Assembly: GCA_029931535.1 (NCBI GenBank)
Contig: JAQPZY010001621.1
Coordinates: 1,302,001-1,366,000 of the forward strand
Reading direction: 5' to 3'
Source: Margaritifera margaritifera
Taxonomy: Eukaryota > Mollusca > Bivalvia > Unionida > Margaritiferidae
Length of the DNA: 64,000 bases
The notes under the pieces are model-generated. The model was not told where the DNA came from. It ran no database searches and was given only the letters and a program-made list of their open reading frames with translations. Every line of letters begins with the position of its first letter. The first letter of the stretch is position 1. The translations under genes and the position numbers were made by a program. Positions 33,795 to 45,649 of this stretch are shown in pieces.

Positions 33795-33986
33795 TACCAT
33801 ATATACTCTGCTATAAGTTGGGTTCAACTGCAAACAACATAGACCCTGATCTGTTGCGTAATGTGCAAGCAGATCAGGGTCTGTTTGTTATACTTATTAA
33901 TCCTAGCAAACTGCATGGACCCAGATCTGCCGATGCATTCTATTCAATTTGCAGTTCGATCTTTCTTCATGGAGAGTAAATACGGC
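33795..33986. mobile_element. Double-hairpin MITE, degraded copy 2
   Basis: Starts TACCATATATACTCTGC, retains AGACCCTGATCTG and ACCCAGATCTGCCG palindrome parts, and ends GAGTAAATACGGCA. Shorter than the 221-bp copies at 10311 and 43740. Confidence 0.75.
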
Positions 33987-34997
33987 AGTTGAGTATGATT
34001 GGTCAAGGGTACATTTTTTATGGAGGAGACATTCATACATTTCTTCCTCATTATTTACAGTGGTGTCAGGAATGCATAATTTCATATTTTTGCAAAAGGG
34101 GATGTTTTTGTGCTTTGTTGCTCTCTTCTCTTGATCATATTTACGATCACGCTCTCGTTATCTAATTTCTGAAGTTTCAGTGGCAGCTGCACACCTTGCA
34201 GAAACTTAAACATCCTTTTTCGATCTTTACCTTTAGTTGGCATCATATAGCTACTACTGTGCTGAGGTGCTATAAAACACTACTTGATACATGCAATACG
34301 TACTAACTTAAAACACGTTATTCAGTATAATATTGGATTATTCGTTGAGTCGGCCAACGCGACCTCTTCCAATTGGCCAGTACTAGCCTGACACCCTATA
34401 TTATTTTGTATTGTCCGTATTAAAATCGTCAGGCTGGTTTCATGTGTGTGAAGACAGTTTTGACAATTTACTTGATGCGTCGGATAACAACTGTAAATTG
34501 CTGCCAAGGGATTTATTGTACTCCATCATGTGCAGGATGTTGGTAGGTATTCAGTTAACAATGAACAGATTAATTAACCATCAAAGGGAATGGCATATCG
34601 CATTTTATTTGATATATCTGACACATGAAAAAACTCTAACTGCTAGGATAGTGACCGGCAGAATTTTCACTGCTCCAACAGATTAGTGATGGCTGGGGTT
34701 AGAGCAATCTGTTAGCAAAATCACTGACCTCCGGTTAGCAGATTAGCATTAATTTCAAGCCATGGTTTAAATAGGGTTGTGTTCTTACATTACAGTAAGC
34801 CAGGGTCTGTTCTACAACTGAAAGTTTAGGTGGGGGATTACCCCCTTTGAAAGCAAATGGGGGCTGGTGGGTTCAGATTTCAGCAGAATATAGGAGAGAT
34901 TGTCTTCTTGCAATACTACATAAGCCTATTTAGTGAAATGGTCAGTTATTGCATTATGTAGACAGATGAACAATATCATGTCCACTTGGGCTTCTAG

Positions 34998-35303
<306 letters not shown>

Positions 35304-35343
35304 GTTATGATGAGGGCATACTGATATTGGACAGAGAATATTC

Positions 35344-35349
35344 AATAAA
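35344..35349 (+). promoter_or_regulatory. RPS20 poly(A) signal
   Basis: A canonical AATAAA 41 bases after the stop codon, in a short 3' UTR typical of ribosomal protein genes. Confidence 0.8.
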
Positions 35350-35394
35350 GAAAGAGCAAAGCTGTTTTCTTGTTATAATTTTGATTTTACAATG

Positions 35395-35480
35395 TTAGGT
35401 GTAGTGTTCTTAGTGTTAAATATTTAAAATACACCTTTTACCTGGAATATTTAAAATACACCTTTTACCTGGATATGAAT
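35395..35480. repeat. Short tandem duplication
   Basis: ATATTTAAAATACACCTTTT followed by ACCTGGA occurs twice in direct succession. Confidence 0.85.
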
Positions 35481-35524
35481 TGGAATATATTAGCGATACC
35501 CTTCATATTTCTGTACATCACTCT

Positions 35525-36409
35525 TTGTCCCACAGTGCAGCAAGATAATGGTTATGACTGCAGCCATGTATATTATGACTGAGGACCCAGTCCAGTGGTA
35601 GTTGTGTGTCATGGGGCACAACTTGCAGCTCTTACCACACGGGGTAGGCTGCTCGACGTTGTTCTCCTTCCAGGCCTCCTGTCACATAATGGTACTGAAC
35701 CCAATTATTTGAGGGCAGGCATTTCTCTTCCAGACAAATCAGCCGCTTCACAGACGACACAGGTGCAGTCTGTACCACAGTTTAATAAATGTCACCAACA
35801 GGCTTTTTACACATAAGCCACATTATCTCACCATTTAGCACTCCCACAATGGCAGACAGCTGCCGAACCCACTCAGTGGCTATGCTTTGCAGTCTCGCTC
35901 TCAGAAAGCAGCATTTTCTGGGTATACTAGTGCTCAAACATCTGTTTGGCAAGAGTATGTTGAACCTCTCCACAATTACCTGCTCACGGTGGACACCAGC
36001 TTCGCCCCACCTCACCTGCTGGTTGTGCTTGGCAAGGAGTTGTGACACATTGCCCTTGAACTCCTGTCAGTGGTCAACCAGCAGTTTGAGACACTTTAGT
36101 GACACCCTGTTGTAGATATGTGCAAACTTTGGAAGCCTCTGTGTGACATCAACCACAGTCGGCGCATACTTGTACATGTAACACCTGACCTTGTTGTGCG
36201 GCCTGGTGCTCCTCATTAGGGGTTGGAATATCAGATCGCAACTGGGGGATTCTGCATGGTGCCGGTAGGTAAATCTGCCACATAGCCTGCTTTTTGAGCC
36301 ACACCATGGCAACATCTTGTGAGCCTTCGGCAGCCTCGGCCAGGTTTTTTACCACACCCTTACAGTAACCTTGTGGGTTGTAGTATGTCGCTGCAAGCTT
36401 ATCTATCAC
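35525..36409 (-). pseudogene. DDE integrase of a Maverick/Ginger-like element, frameshifted
   Basis: The reverse strand starts MIDKLAATYYNPQGYCKGVV and continues with AMVWLKKQAMWQIYLPAP and IPTPNEEHQ, the zinc-binding and linker region of a retroviral-type integrase. After a frame change near 36200 comes MYKYAPTVVDVTQR (core). After another near 36050 comes a segment with GEAGVHREQVIVERFN, which carries the catalytic Glu. A C-terminal part near 35690-35600 reads YVTGGLEGEQRRAAYPVW. The normally catalytic Asp near HQAA is replaced. The lineage differs from the chromodomain integrase at 428-1452. It lies 180 bases after the RPS20 poly(A) site, on the opposite strand. Confidence 0.75.
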
Positions 36410-36481
36410 ATTTTCATTGTCTGCAAACTACCAGTTGCCACTCCAGTTTACCACTGGAATAAAATGCCTCTAATGGCCAGG

Positions 36482-36868
36482 TTAGAAATATTTATAGGCC
36501 ATTTAGCCCATGGCAGTGAGCCCTCCGATGACAAATAACTTGTATTTTTGCTGTTCAGGTGAGGGCATGTAGAATTCAGAAAGCTTGGGCTCGTCACTAA
36601 GCTGCAGGCTGTCACCTGTTTTTCCACTAGTCGCAGTCCGTACTCGCAAGCAGATTCTTCGACGTCTTACTAAGCCCGTTCAGTTAGCGTTTAGTCTTGC
36701 TTTCTTTCACTGAGGTAATTGAGACGCTAGTTGCACTTGCATTGATTCGCGGTGGACGCATTCTTTGTCGGCTCCTTTTTTATCTGTCTGAGAGAAGAGG
36801 TAGTTTGAGCCAGAAAATGTGAAGGCATTAATGATTGCTCCTCCGACCTCAAGAGCAGCAGAGGCCAT
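36482..36868 (-). pseudogene. Element-encoded membrane protein, disrupted
   Basis: The ATG (36866-36868) overlaps the stop of the preceding small ORF (TAATG). The first frame reads MASAALEVGGAIINAFTFSG then SNYLFSQTDKKGAD, a hydrophobic segment followed by charged sequence, and ends in TGA near 36713. Another frame carries SDEPKLSEFYMPSPEQQKYK then LFVIGGLTAMG, a TAA and MAYKYF. Two membrane segments are therefore suggested. The gene sits directly upstream of the integrase remnant, and the linked order suggests one element. Function unknown. Confidence 0.5.
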
Positions 36869-37005
36869 TAGGCAGCCGTGATGTTAATAGCAGGAATGAT
36901 GCCATGTTTAATTAGCATGTCCTGTGTCCATATGCTCGGCGCTGTGATGGTAATGATCTTTCCTGCGTCTTTGAAGTCCAGGCAGCCAAGATTGGCTGGT
37001 TTCAT
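36868..37005 (-). CDS. Small intact ORF heading the integrase cassette
   Basis: A 45-residue reverse-strand ORF (MKPANLGCLDFKDAGKIITI, then TAPSIWTQDMLIKHGI, ending NITAA) whose TAA overlaps the next start codon by one base. The compact overlap and coding-like composition support a real former gene of the element. No function is known to me. Confidence 0.4.
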   Translation of the reverse strand: MKPANLGCLDFKDAGKIITITAPSIWTQDMLIKHGIIPAINITAA

Positions 37006-37080
37006 TTTTACAAGCGTTTGGCAATCATCGTATACTCAAGACCACAAAGTACTGCTCCATGGTAAAGGAGGTTTCTGAGG

Positions 37081-37154
37081 TATTAGGTGTACAGTGGTTT
37101 AGACATCATGCACACTACTATTCCATATGAATAGTGTCAGGTGTGTACCTAATA
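37081..37154. repeat. Short inverted repeat
   Basis: TATTAGGTGTACA (37081) pairs with TGTGTACCTAATA (37142) around a 48-base loop, next to the terminal-type repeat. It may mark an element end or a tiny MITE. Confidence 0.5.
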
Positions 37155-37479
37155 GTGGCTGCTAGCACATGCGGTGTTTGTCGTTCCGACGGGTCCGCTG
37201 CTTTTTGCTGCAGCTTTAGGGGTGGTTAGCCGCAGAATAAGGCATACTCGAGGCCAGCTGCCAAAGCAAGGCCGACCCTGGGAACATAAAATGGCATTGC
37301 ACAATCTTGCACTTGTGTGAGTGTCTGCTTTTTTCTCTGCCCTGTGTTGTTTCATAATCGCTGCAAGGCTTTTACCAGAAGCAACTCTTCCTGGGCTTTT
37401 AACCTTAGTGACTTGTGCTACTTCATGAAATAGTACCGCTGATGGTTCCAACAGTGGTTGTATGTGGCTCTCTGGCCCC

Positions 37480-38530
37480 TTTAGGGAATTAACAATGCCA
37501 TAGGTTAATATGTACCCGACACAATGGCCCCAAATGGAAATGGTAATGTTAAAAGTGTCCATAGGTTTCACATTGGCCGACACTTGAGGGGTCTATGGGA
37601 AATTAACATTGATGGTAAATGGTAACATTGTTAAAAGAGGTTGACTTTCATTGTGTGTTATAGGGTCTATGGGAAATTAACATTGTGGGATGTTACAGGC
37701 TCTGTGGGAATAAAACAATGATGTTACATTGTTGGAAGTTGCCGACCTCAAATGGGGCTATATTGTTGCCTTGTTAGAAGGTGTTGACCTCAAATAGCAC
37801 ACATACTATCCAACAAGGCCGTGTACAGTGACCTACTGCCTATACCTCGGATCATGTTGGAGGTGTCAGTAGATTTGCATAAATGTACTGATGATATAAA
37901 TAGCTTTAAACAGGGAAACCAACCCATAATAACGCTAAAATGGACATGACTAAAATTGTCAGAGACTCTAGCCGAGATTGAAAATTATCTGGATTTTTTT
38001 GTTTTTGTTTTTTTTGTTTATCTAAATCTAGCAATAACTAAAAGTAGTACTAACATTCCAAAAATGTACCGGACTTTCGCAGAGACTCGCAAATATCCAG
38101 TACAAATTTTTTTTTTTTTAAAAATTGGACAAGATTAAAAGCAGTACAAAATTTTCGAAACTACCGGACTTTGAGGATACTGAAAAAGAAATTTGGCCTA
38201 CACTGACTATTGTACAGAACTTTCGAAACTGTACCTGACGTTAGTGGAAACTGAAGAAAAAAAATCCAGGGAAAAAAGTTTTGTACAAATGGCCTAGACC
38301 AGAAATATGTAAACAAAAAAATCTTTTGGCCAAGACTAATCTAAACTGTACCTGACATTAGCGGAAACTGAAAATAATCCAGGAAAAAAGTTTTTTTAAA
38401 TGGCCTAGACTGAAAGTAGTTCTAAGGACTTTAGCAGAGACGGAACAAATGTCCGGACAAATTTTTAAAATGTGGTTCAGGCTTAAAGTAATACAAAAAT
38501 TTCTAAATTAATACAGACTTGAGCAGAGAT
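37480..38530. repeat. Terminal-type repeat, copy 2 (inverted relative to 6790-7620)
   Basis: Reverse-complemented, it repeats the three-part structure of copy 1. CCCATAGACCC-like motifs occur near 37480-37700, the exact 18-mer GATCATGTTGGAGGTGTC lies at 37850-37867, and diverged tandem units with CCTGACATTAGCGGAAACTG lie at 38351-38370 and relatives at 38230-38450. The copy is more diverged and longer than copy 1. Confidence 0.65.
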
Positions 38531-38880
38531 TAAAAGGCAATTTACCACAAAATGTAAAAATTGCGCATAATGTTTACAAATTGTCAAATTGTTTTTTATT
38601 TTTTTTTTTTTTTTTTATTTTTTTTTTTTTTTTTTGCAAATAGAAAATAAATTATACAGAATTTAGTGACTGAAATGTATGGACAAATTTAAAAATTTAA
38701 TTTTATTTACAAATTGTAAAACAAAAGTTTAAAATGTTAATATTTTGTTACAAATTGTGAAAGGCGTGTATACAAAATTAAAAATTTCACGTTGTTTTGA
38801 CCAGCACCCCACACTTACTAACCAACAAAAAAAGGTAGAGTAACCAGCACCCAGTCATCTACTATCCAGCACCCTACATT
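38531..38880. other. AT-rich tract, no gene
   Basis: Poly-T runs (38590-38635) and A/T-rich filler, followed by CCAGCACCC-type repeats near 38800-38875. It mirrors the AT-rich satellite beside copy 1 only in composition. Confidence 0.55.
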
Positions 38881-39960
38881 TACTATACAACACGCCATTT
38901 TTTTTGTCCGTAAATTCCGTGCCCTTCTTTGGCCCTTTTGGGGAGGCCCGCGAATGTGAACCAACAATTTATTACCCTTCTCCTGCAGTGGGCCGTTTGA
39001 TGGGCGGTATTGCGTACCCAAGGGATCTCCTTGATGGGGGTACCTCGGTGAGAATACGCCGCTACGGCCTCCTCTGGCACCGCAATGTGGTATGTCCCCC
39101 TCCCCACTACAGTCTCTCCATCTACATTCAGAATCTTTCCTTTCCAAAGATCCGTCAGTTCTCCCGTTTTGCCTTCACAAGGGCGTTTTTTAGGACATTT
39201 TTTGCTTGATATACATCAGACAATAATTGTGCAGAAACTCCGTAAGGGTTGTCTTTCAATTTCTCTTTTCCTGCCGCTAACACTCGCTCTCTATCTGTGT
39301 TATAGTCAAATGTGGCTACAACGGCACTATTTTACCTTTTCTCGGCTTTGCCAAGCAGTTGGCACATTTTTATTTTTTTTTTCAGTCGCATTGGAATCAC
39401 TATCATAGTCACATTTACCCAAATCTGGATCGTGTATTTCAAACAGAATATGAGGAGTGATTGGAAGGACCTCTTTAATGCAGTGGGGATTCTGTTTTGA
39501 TATTCCTTTTATGCCTAAATTGACTTCGTACATATTTACATTATCAAAATTCAAGCCAATCAGCAAATGAAGTGTTTTCAATCCGCTAACATAGATTTGA
39601 TAGAATCTGAACTTGGAAAGATCTACTCAAAAACTGCACATATATAAGAATTACATCATCCGAAGCAGGAAAAGGTTTAAAACCAAAATATGTGCCAAAT
39701 TAACAAATAACTACTCCATTGTGTTTTAAAGTTCTCTCTTGTTCCTTCAGTAAAGGCTGATTTGAAAGGAATATCTAACTTCAATCTGAAGCTGATATAT
39801 TTGTTCATCTGAAATACAATGCAAATGAATAACAAAGGGATTAGTAAATTAAAACGCGGCATTATCGCCTGTAACTTCTTCCAATCTAAAATCACTGCAT
39901 GTTGATAACCTGAACATCCTGGTATCAGAAGTAGGTTACTGTGGCCAACATTTTATGATT
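38880..39960 (-). pseudogene. Unidentified decayed coding region
   Basis: Reverse-strand segments look strongly protein-coding but are split between frames. These include MKTLHLLIGLNFDNVNMYEV, ITPHILFEIHDPDLGKCDYD and SAVVATFDYNTDRERVLAAG. They continue with NPYGVSAQLLSDVYQAKNVL, GKILNVDGETVVGRGTYHIA and EIPWVRNTAHQTAHC. A further frame at 39677-39895 reads FRLKLDIPFKSAFTEGTREN. The family is unknown to me. Its position beside terminal repeat copy 2, on the same strand as the integrase cassette, suggests a Maverick-like or viral protein, possibly structural. Confidence 0.4.
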
Positions 39961-39964
39961 CACT

Positions 39965-41070
39965 GATTTGCGGGATCCGTTTGTGTTAGTTTCACGGGCA
40001 TTGCATAACACGATCATAAAACTCTTCATAAGAAGTGCATTTTTGCACATATGGTATATAGGCCACTATCATCTATATTTCAAGCTTCATGATCTTTAGC
40101 TAACTTTAGTATTTAATTTAATTTCAAGTTTCAGTCTACCCTATTCAGGACGTTTAGGTTTGATATCCGTCGTTACATTTTGTGAAATTGTTCCCAAGTG
40201 TCGGGACGGCCAGGAAGAAAAAAAAAGCTGGGTCTAAATCGATAAGTGTAAATATATGTCGAATCTTGCCCCTAAACCTCAAAATATCAGCTAGCCATAT
40301 TTATATGAAAATTTATTAATGCAAAAGAAATATTTTCAGTCCTTCGTTGTTCAGTGTTGGGCTATCCTGATAAAACGAATTATTGGCTAACGAACAAGTG
40401 AAACACACGCAACAGACTATGTCCATTTGCGTCTCAGGAGGGGCATAATACTTGGACGTAGAAGACACATTGCATAAAAGAAGAAAAGTTAGCAACTACC
40501 TACAAAACCATGTTTATGTTGATTCAGTTGTCAAACCTAATTCTAGCTAAGGTATTAAACAAATTTGGAGGGTGACATTTATAACTTATATACTTGAAAA
40601 GTTATAAAACTGCCGTGTGTTTTTACTGGCCGATTACAGAGTGACAGGTGGTCAATATGGGAGGGAGAGAGAGAATTCGTAAATTCGCAATCAATACAGC
40701 GTACACTGTCGTCAGAAGAGATTTAAGGTTCTGTATATTAGTTGTCAGTAGTCTTTAGCTGTGGCTGTGTGATGTCATCGTTGCAAGCTATGACCTATGC
40801 AATATTTTAATAGGAGAGATACGTCCACCATAATGTAACCCGTCGTCTATCCACTGTCTTTATGGCACCAGGGCTTTCCTCCATCAATCTGTCTGTCTGT
40901 CTCTCATTCACGTTGATGATCGATTATCTTTCTTTCTGTCCTGTTCGCCATCAGCAGCATCCTGAGTGCCACCAGCAGCATCGTTGTTGTCCATTCTTCT
41001 TCTTTTGTCGTGTTTGCACTTTCTGGTTGCATGTAGTACGTCACCAGGAGATTTGAATAGCCCACATGGT
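39965..41070. other. No gene seen
   Basis: Unique sequence with a short (CTGT)n run near 40890-40905 and no supported coding region. Confidence 0.55.
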
Positions 41071-41084
41071 CAAAGTTCACGAAC

Positions 41085-41372
41085 ATACATACATACATAC
41101 ATGCATACATTCATACATAGTCAAATCTGCCTCAAAGGTCACCTCTACTGAACAATCACCTGCATTAAAGAGTAATTTCCCACAGCAAATTATTAAAAAA
41201 TATGCCTCGATTACGCAGTCTAGCAGCCTTCAGAGGCCACTTAAATTATCATTTCCCAGAGGTGGCTGTTAAAGGCAAGCTTTACTGTACATACATACAT
41301 ACATGCATGCATGCATCATACATACATAAATACATACATACATGCAGCATACATACATACATACATACATTA
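41085..41372. repeat. (CATA)n microsatellites
   Basis: CATACATACATA runs at about 41086-41118, 41290-41345 and 41350-41372, interspersed with unique DNA. Confidence 0.9.
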
Positions 41373-41487
41373 CCACAGAATGGTACATACATAGCCACAG
41401 AGTTCTCATGCTGGTACGGTGGTATAAGATGGGCCCAATGCGCCCTCCTGCATTTCTAAGAGGCGACTACTGGAGGTAATCTTAATT

Positions 41488-41640
41488 CCCTGGGATGCGT
41501 CCCTTGATGATTTCCTGGGATGCGTCCCTTGACGATTTCCTGGGATGCGTCCCTTGATGATTTCCTGAGATGCGTCCCTTGATGATTTCCTGGGATGCGT
41601 CCCTTGATGATTTCCTGGGATGCGTCGTTGATGATTTCCA
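41488..41640. repeat. 25-bp tandem repeat, about 6 units
   Basis: The unit is GGGATGCGTCCCTTGATGAT followed by TTCCT. The reverse ORF over it is a period artefact. Confidence 0.95.
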
Positions 41641-41799
41641 ACTGAGAAGGTCTTAACGTTTTAAAATAGTGCAGTTTATATCAAAAACTTTACTTTTATT
41701 TTACGTATTTTACCCTTTTATATGCCCGCCACAAGATGGAGCTTTTTATGTTATAATGTCCTTCCTTTTGTCTGTCTGTATGTTACAATTTCCAGTTCT

Positions 41800-42640
41800 G
41801 CACAATAACTTGAGTTGTCCACCATCAACATTTACCAAACATTATGGCTGACTTGCACTTTGGCCAAAATGAGAATCCTGTTGATTTCGGAGGCAAAAGG
41901 TCAAAGGTTACGGTTTTTGTGATTACACAATAACGTAATTCTTCTTCATTACATACTTGGACCAAACTTTATGGTTGGCTTGGGGTAAGGAAAACGCTTT
42001 TCGATTTGCGGGTTAAAGGGGCAAAGGTCAAGCCACTATTACTGAAAGAGGAAAACTGGTTTCTGCACAAGGATATTAGTTCAACATCACAGACCTGGAT
42101 CAAACCTTGTGGGTGGCTTGCACTTGGGGTATGGAAGAACCGTATCGATCTCGGGGTCAAAAAGTCAAAGGACAAGGTCACTGTAATTAAAAGAAGAAAA
42201 ATGGTTTCTTCAAGAAAATCTGTTATTGACCATATACCTTCACCAAAGTTTGGGGATGACTTTCACGTTTGGTAAGAAAGAAGTTAATTGATTTTGGGGT
42301 CAAAAGTTTAAAGGCCAAAGTCACTTTGAATGAGAAAAAATATTTTTTACATACTAACTTGAGCGCCTTGTCCAAAGCTTGTGGAGGGCTTGTACTTAAG
42401 ATGTGAAAGAGGCCTGTTGATTTTGGAGTCAGAAGGGGAAAGTCAGCGTCATTGCGGCTCAGTAAATGACAGGTTTTGAAAAATGACTTTTGTTTTAGAG
42501 TAAGTTCCTTGATTAAACTTTGTGGTTGGCTTGCACTTAACGTAATAAAACAAAAATATAGGTTATGGGGTCTAAATATCAGAAGTTACGGAAATGATAA
42601 GTCTAATAAGAAAATGATGGTTTCTGCACATTAAGTTTAG
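41800..42640. repeat. Diverged long tandem repeat, about 6 units of 130-150 bp
   Basis: Recurring parts are CCAAACTTTATGGTTGGCTT, TTGATTTTGGGGTCAAAAGG, TCAAAGGTCAAGGTCACT and a TGGTTTCTGCACA segment. The units are old and interspersed with small indels. The intervals between TTGATTT motifs are roughly regular. Confidence 0.7.
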
Positions 42641-43280
42641 TTCAAGACCGCATGGCTTGACCAAAGGTCGAGGTCATTGGGACCCCTTGGTCAGTAAGCC
42701 CCCAAGTCAACCATACCGTACTTTGGCCTATACATAGAGGACTATTAAACACAGGGAGGGAGTCGTCCACGGTACTCTTGCTTGCTTTTATCTTTGTGTT
42801 GTATTAGAATACCAAAACTTACTCGGCAAAATATAGCCAGGATTGTGCTGATATACCACGACCAAAGGTTATGTTTTCTTCACACAGATAAAACGTATAA
42901 TACAAGTCCTCTAATTTTCCAGATTTTCTTTAGGGAAATAAAATCGCACTGCAAAGATCATTTCCAAATATACACCAACGGATCTAAGGATATCGTCATG
43001 GTTGGAAGTACTGCTGACAGTGATCTGCACTCATCCAAAACATCGGATTCCAGATAATACATCAATATTTTCTGCGGAAATTGAAGCTGTTGACCTAGCT
43101 CTAAATTATATTAAATTTAGCAGTCGAAATAAATTTATAAGACACTTTAATTCAAAACGTTTTACTACTGAAACGTCATGACTTGTCAGCTGCAAAAATA
43201 ACTGTCAACCGTTGGCTTCCCAGTCATGCGGGCATTAAGGGCAGTGAGGATGCCAGTGTGGCTGCAAATTCAGCATTATA

Positions 43281-43475
43281 TCTTAATCCTTCAAACTGTA
43301 ATATACCTTACACAGATTTCATCTTAATCCTTCAAACTGTAATATACCTTACACAGATGTCATCTTAATCCTTCAAACTGTAATATACCTTACACAGATT
43401 TCATCGTAATCCTTCAAACTGTAACATACCTTACACCGATTTCATCCCTTCAAACTGTAATATACCTTACACAGA
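43281..43475. repeat. 41-bp tandem expansion inside the LINE remnant
   Basis: About 4.7 units of CTTAATCCTTCAAACTGTAA followed by TATACCTTACACAGATTTCAT. The first unit is in frame with RNase H coding (NPSNCNIPYTDF), so the array grew from LINE coding sequence. Confidence 0.9.
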
Positions 43476-43739
43476 TTGCAAACTGATAATTCACATGTAT
43501 ATCCACTCCAAATGGCAGGGAGAATGGAACGTTAATATTACGAGATATTGTATGGCATCAGACTAGAACTAGGTGAATCCCATTATGCATACAGAACTGT
43601 CCGTCGAGAGTTTTTCTAGCCCAATGCTGCAAAGGACATACACGTGTTCCGTATTCCAATATTGTACAAGGCGATCGAGTGGCAACCTGATTGTTTCCCC
43701 TGCCACGAACGCTTTACTATCAGATATTATTTAATTGAC

Positions 43740-43960
43740 TACTGCATATACTCGCGTATAAACTGGGTCCAAATGCAAACAAGATAGACCCTGATCTGCC
43801 GTCGCATAATGCGCCGGCAGATCAGGGTCTATGTTGTTTGTTCTACTGATTAATCCTTACAAACTGCATAGACCCAGATCTGCCGGCGCATTATGCGACG
43901 GCAGATCTGGGTCTATGCAGTTTGCAGTTGGTATGGAATTATACGCGAGTATAGACGGTA
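43740..43960. mobile_element. 221-bp double-hairpin MITE, copy 3
   Basis: Ends are TACTGCATATACTCGCG and CGCGAGTATAGACGGTA. Palindromes are built on AGACCCTGATCTGCCGTCGC and its inverse. Same length as copy 1 at 10311-10531. It interrupts the LINE C-terminal coding region. Confidence 0.85.
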
Positions 43961-44124
43961 TATTGATTTGCAAACCAACAAAACTTACATTGTTTCGAGT
44001 AAATACACCAAAACAACTCTTTGACAGTATTGACTTTAGTAGGGTCATCAATGTTGTAAAGGAGATTGGACTTTATGGAAGAATCTGAATTAAGCACCTT
44101 CTGCATAGATTTCATTATCACTCA

Positions 44125-44200
44125 CCATTACAAACTGTAAGAACAAGACGCCATTACAAACTGTAAGAACAAGACGCCATTACAAGCTAAGAACAAGACG
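44125..44200. repeat. 26-bp tandem repeat, about 3 units
   Basis: CCATTACAAACTGTAAGAAC followed by AAGACG, at the 3' side of the LINE remnant. Confidence 0.85.
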
Positions 44201-44299
44201 ACTTTATGATTTTAACTTTTACCTTTACACTCATTTTTTTTTTTCCACTTCAAGCTAATTTTACATTTCTTTTAAATGTCTTCGTTTATTTCATCTCAT

Positions 44300-44410
44300 T
44301 TATCTATCGTATTCGGCACAATATAGCCTTTTGGTGCTGGTGTGCCGTAAAACCAAACCAAACCATACAGCCGCAGAGAGAGAGGAGAGAGAGAGAGAGG
44401 GGGGGGGGGT
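44300..44410. mobile_element. SINE tail remnant plus GA-rich run
   Basis: GCCGTAAAACCAAACCAAAC matches the tail of the SINE at 10857-11096. A GAGAGAG/GGGG run follows (44375-44410). Confidence 0.5.
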
Positions 44411-45009
44411 ATAAGTCGAGGCAAATGGCCACTGGTAAAACCTAATCATGTTGGAGTGGACGAACATTTGGATACATACTGCTATACAACCTGAAGCGTG
44501 GAGTATTGACATAGGACGAAGCATTTATTATGTATGACAAATTATTCGTTGCTTCAGTAGCAAGTGTTTTCTGTAGCGAGCATAGCAACATCGTTATTTG
44601 TGTGTATTGTGAAATTTCTAATTCCAGCAGCTCGCTGTGGTAATTTTTAAAATTCAGATCACCATAATACTAAAACTACATGATTGGAATATTATAGATT
44701 CATTCCCGTTGCAAACATATTACAAACAACGGCGTGAAATGAGATAAACAAGTATAATGCGGTATCTCCAAAATAATTCATAAAACTCCACTAGTCCACA
44801 TCCTCTGGAGAGTTTAGGGTCAGCGTCAAATCGCATTATACTATTCATACTATATGAGGATTCAATTTAAAATATGTGATACTGGTATAATTTTGACTGG
44901 GTAGTTAAGCTACGTTATCAGGAAAGAATGAAATAAAGAAGGAAAGAAAGAAAAAAAGTAAATGTAAAAAACAATTTCAGTCTTCTATCCACATAAAATG
45001 CATCTGTTA

Positions 45010-45135
45010 GTTGGTTTTTAACTGCACTTTAGCACTTGATTAGCTATATCATGATGAGACAATGGGAGTTAAGTGCCTTTCCCCGGGGATACACTCCAGG
45101 GACACACTGAGGTAGATTGGGTCTCGCTAAGGTGC
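45010..45135 (-). mobile_element. SINE remnant
   Basis: TGCACTTTAGCACTTGATTA, GCTATATCATGATG and GGGAGTTAAGTGCCTTTCC match the central region and orientation of the SINE at 33345-33490. The tRNA head is not clear. Confidence 0.5.
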
Positions 45136-45573
45136 TGTTCCGGTGAAGAAAAACATGTGAGGTGTTGTGGATCTGTAGTTATCCCACCCAGTACCATCAA
45201 AGATTTTGCTATCCCTCTCTGCGTATTGAAGATACCGGGAACTGGTGGAATCTGTTAATATTGACACATCTCCAAACTTTAATTTTCTTTGTTCGTCTCG
45301 GCCTCTAAATCCAAATTATTATCCAACATATAAAACCGAAACTGCAAAAACAGCTGTAGTGGGAGAGCCCATTTCACCAAAGGAAAATAAGGCCTCTTCG
45401 TAATCTTGGCTTATCGGCTCAGAAACTCTTACTTTTCTCCCAAAACCATTTTTCAGTTGCATTTGTTTTGTTTTTTTGTTTTTTTGTAGAAATTAAATTA
45501 GTGCTCGGACCATCTTATAAAATAGGCGGTCTCTGAGAGAAACGGGTAGTCCTTGGCCATTAAGATGCCTTTC

Positions 45574-45649
<76 letters not shown>

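Larger units (their letters stand above)
42800..44088 (+). pseudogene. LINE ORF2 3' part: RNase H domain and C-terminus, decayed
   Basis: The RNase H domain shows IYTNGSKD (42970; the usual first Asp is Asn here), then FSAEIEAVDLALNYIKF (43067) and VNRWLPSHAGIKGSEDASVA (43205). Further on, PDCFPCHERFTIRYYLIDYC (43688-43745) resembles the C-terminal Cys/His motif of LINE ORF2. A double-hairpin MITE is inserted directly after it, and coding resumes as LTLFRVNTPKQLFDSIDFSR, then VVKEIGLYGRI and TGA. Stops, shifts and a 41-bp expansion make it non-functional. The Jockey/I-like group is likely because RNase H is present; the exact clade is not determined. Confidence 0.7.

Noticed and set aside
41456..41641. 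Reverse ORF with SQEI/GNHQGTH repeats
   Set aside because: Arises from the 25-bp tandem array.
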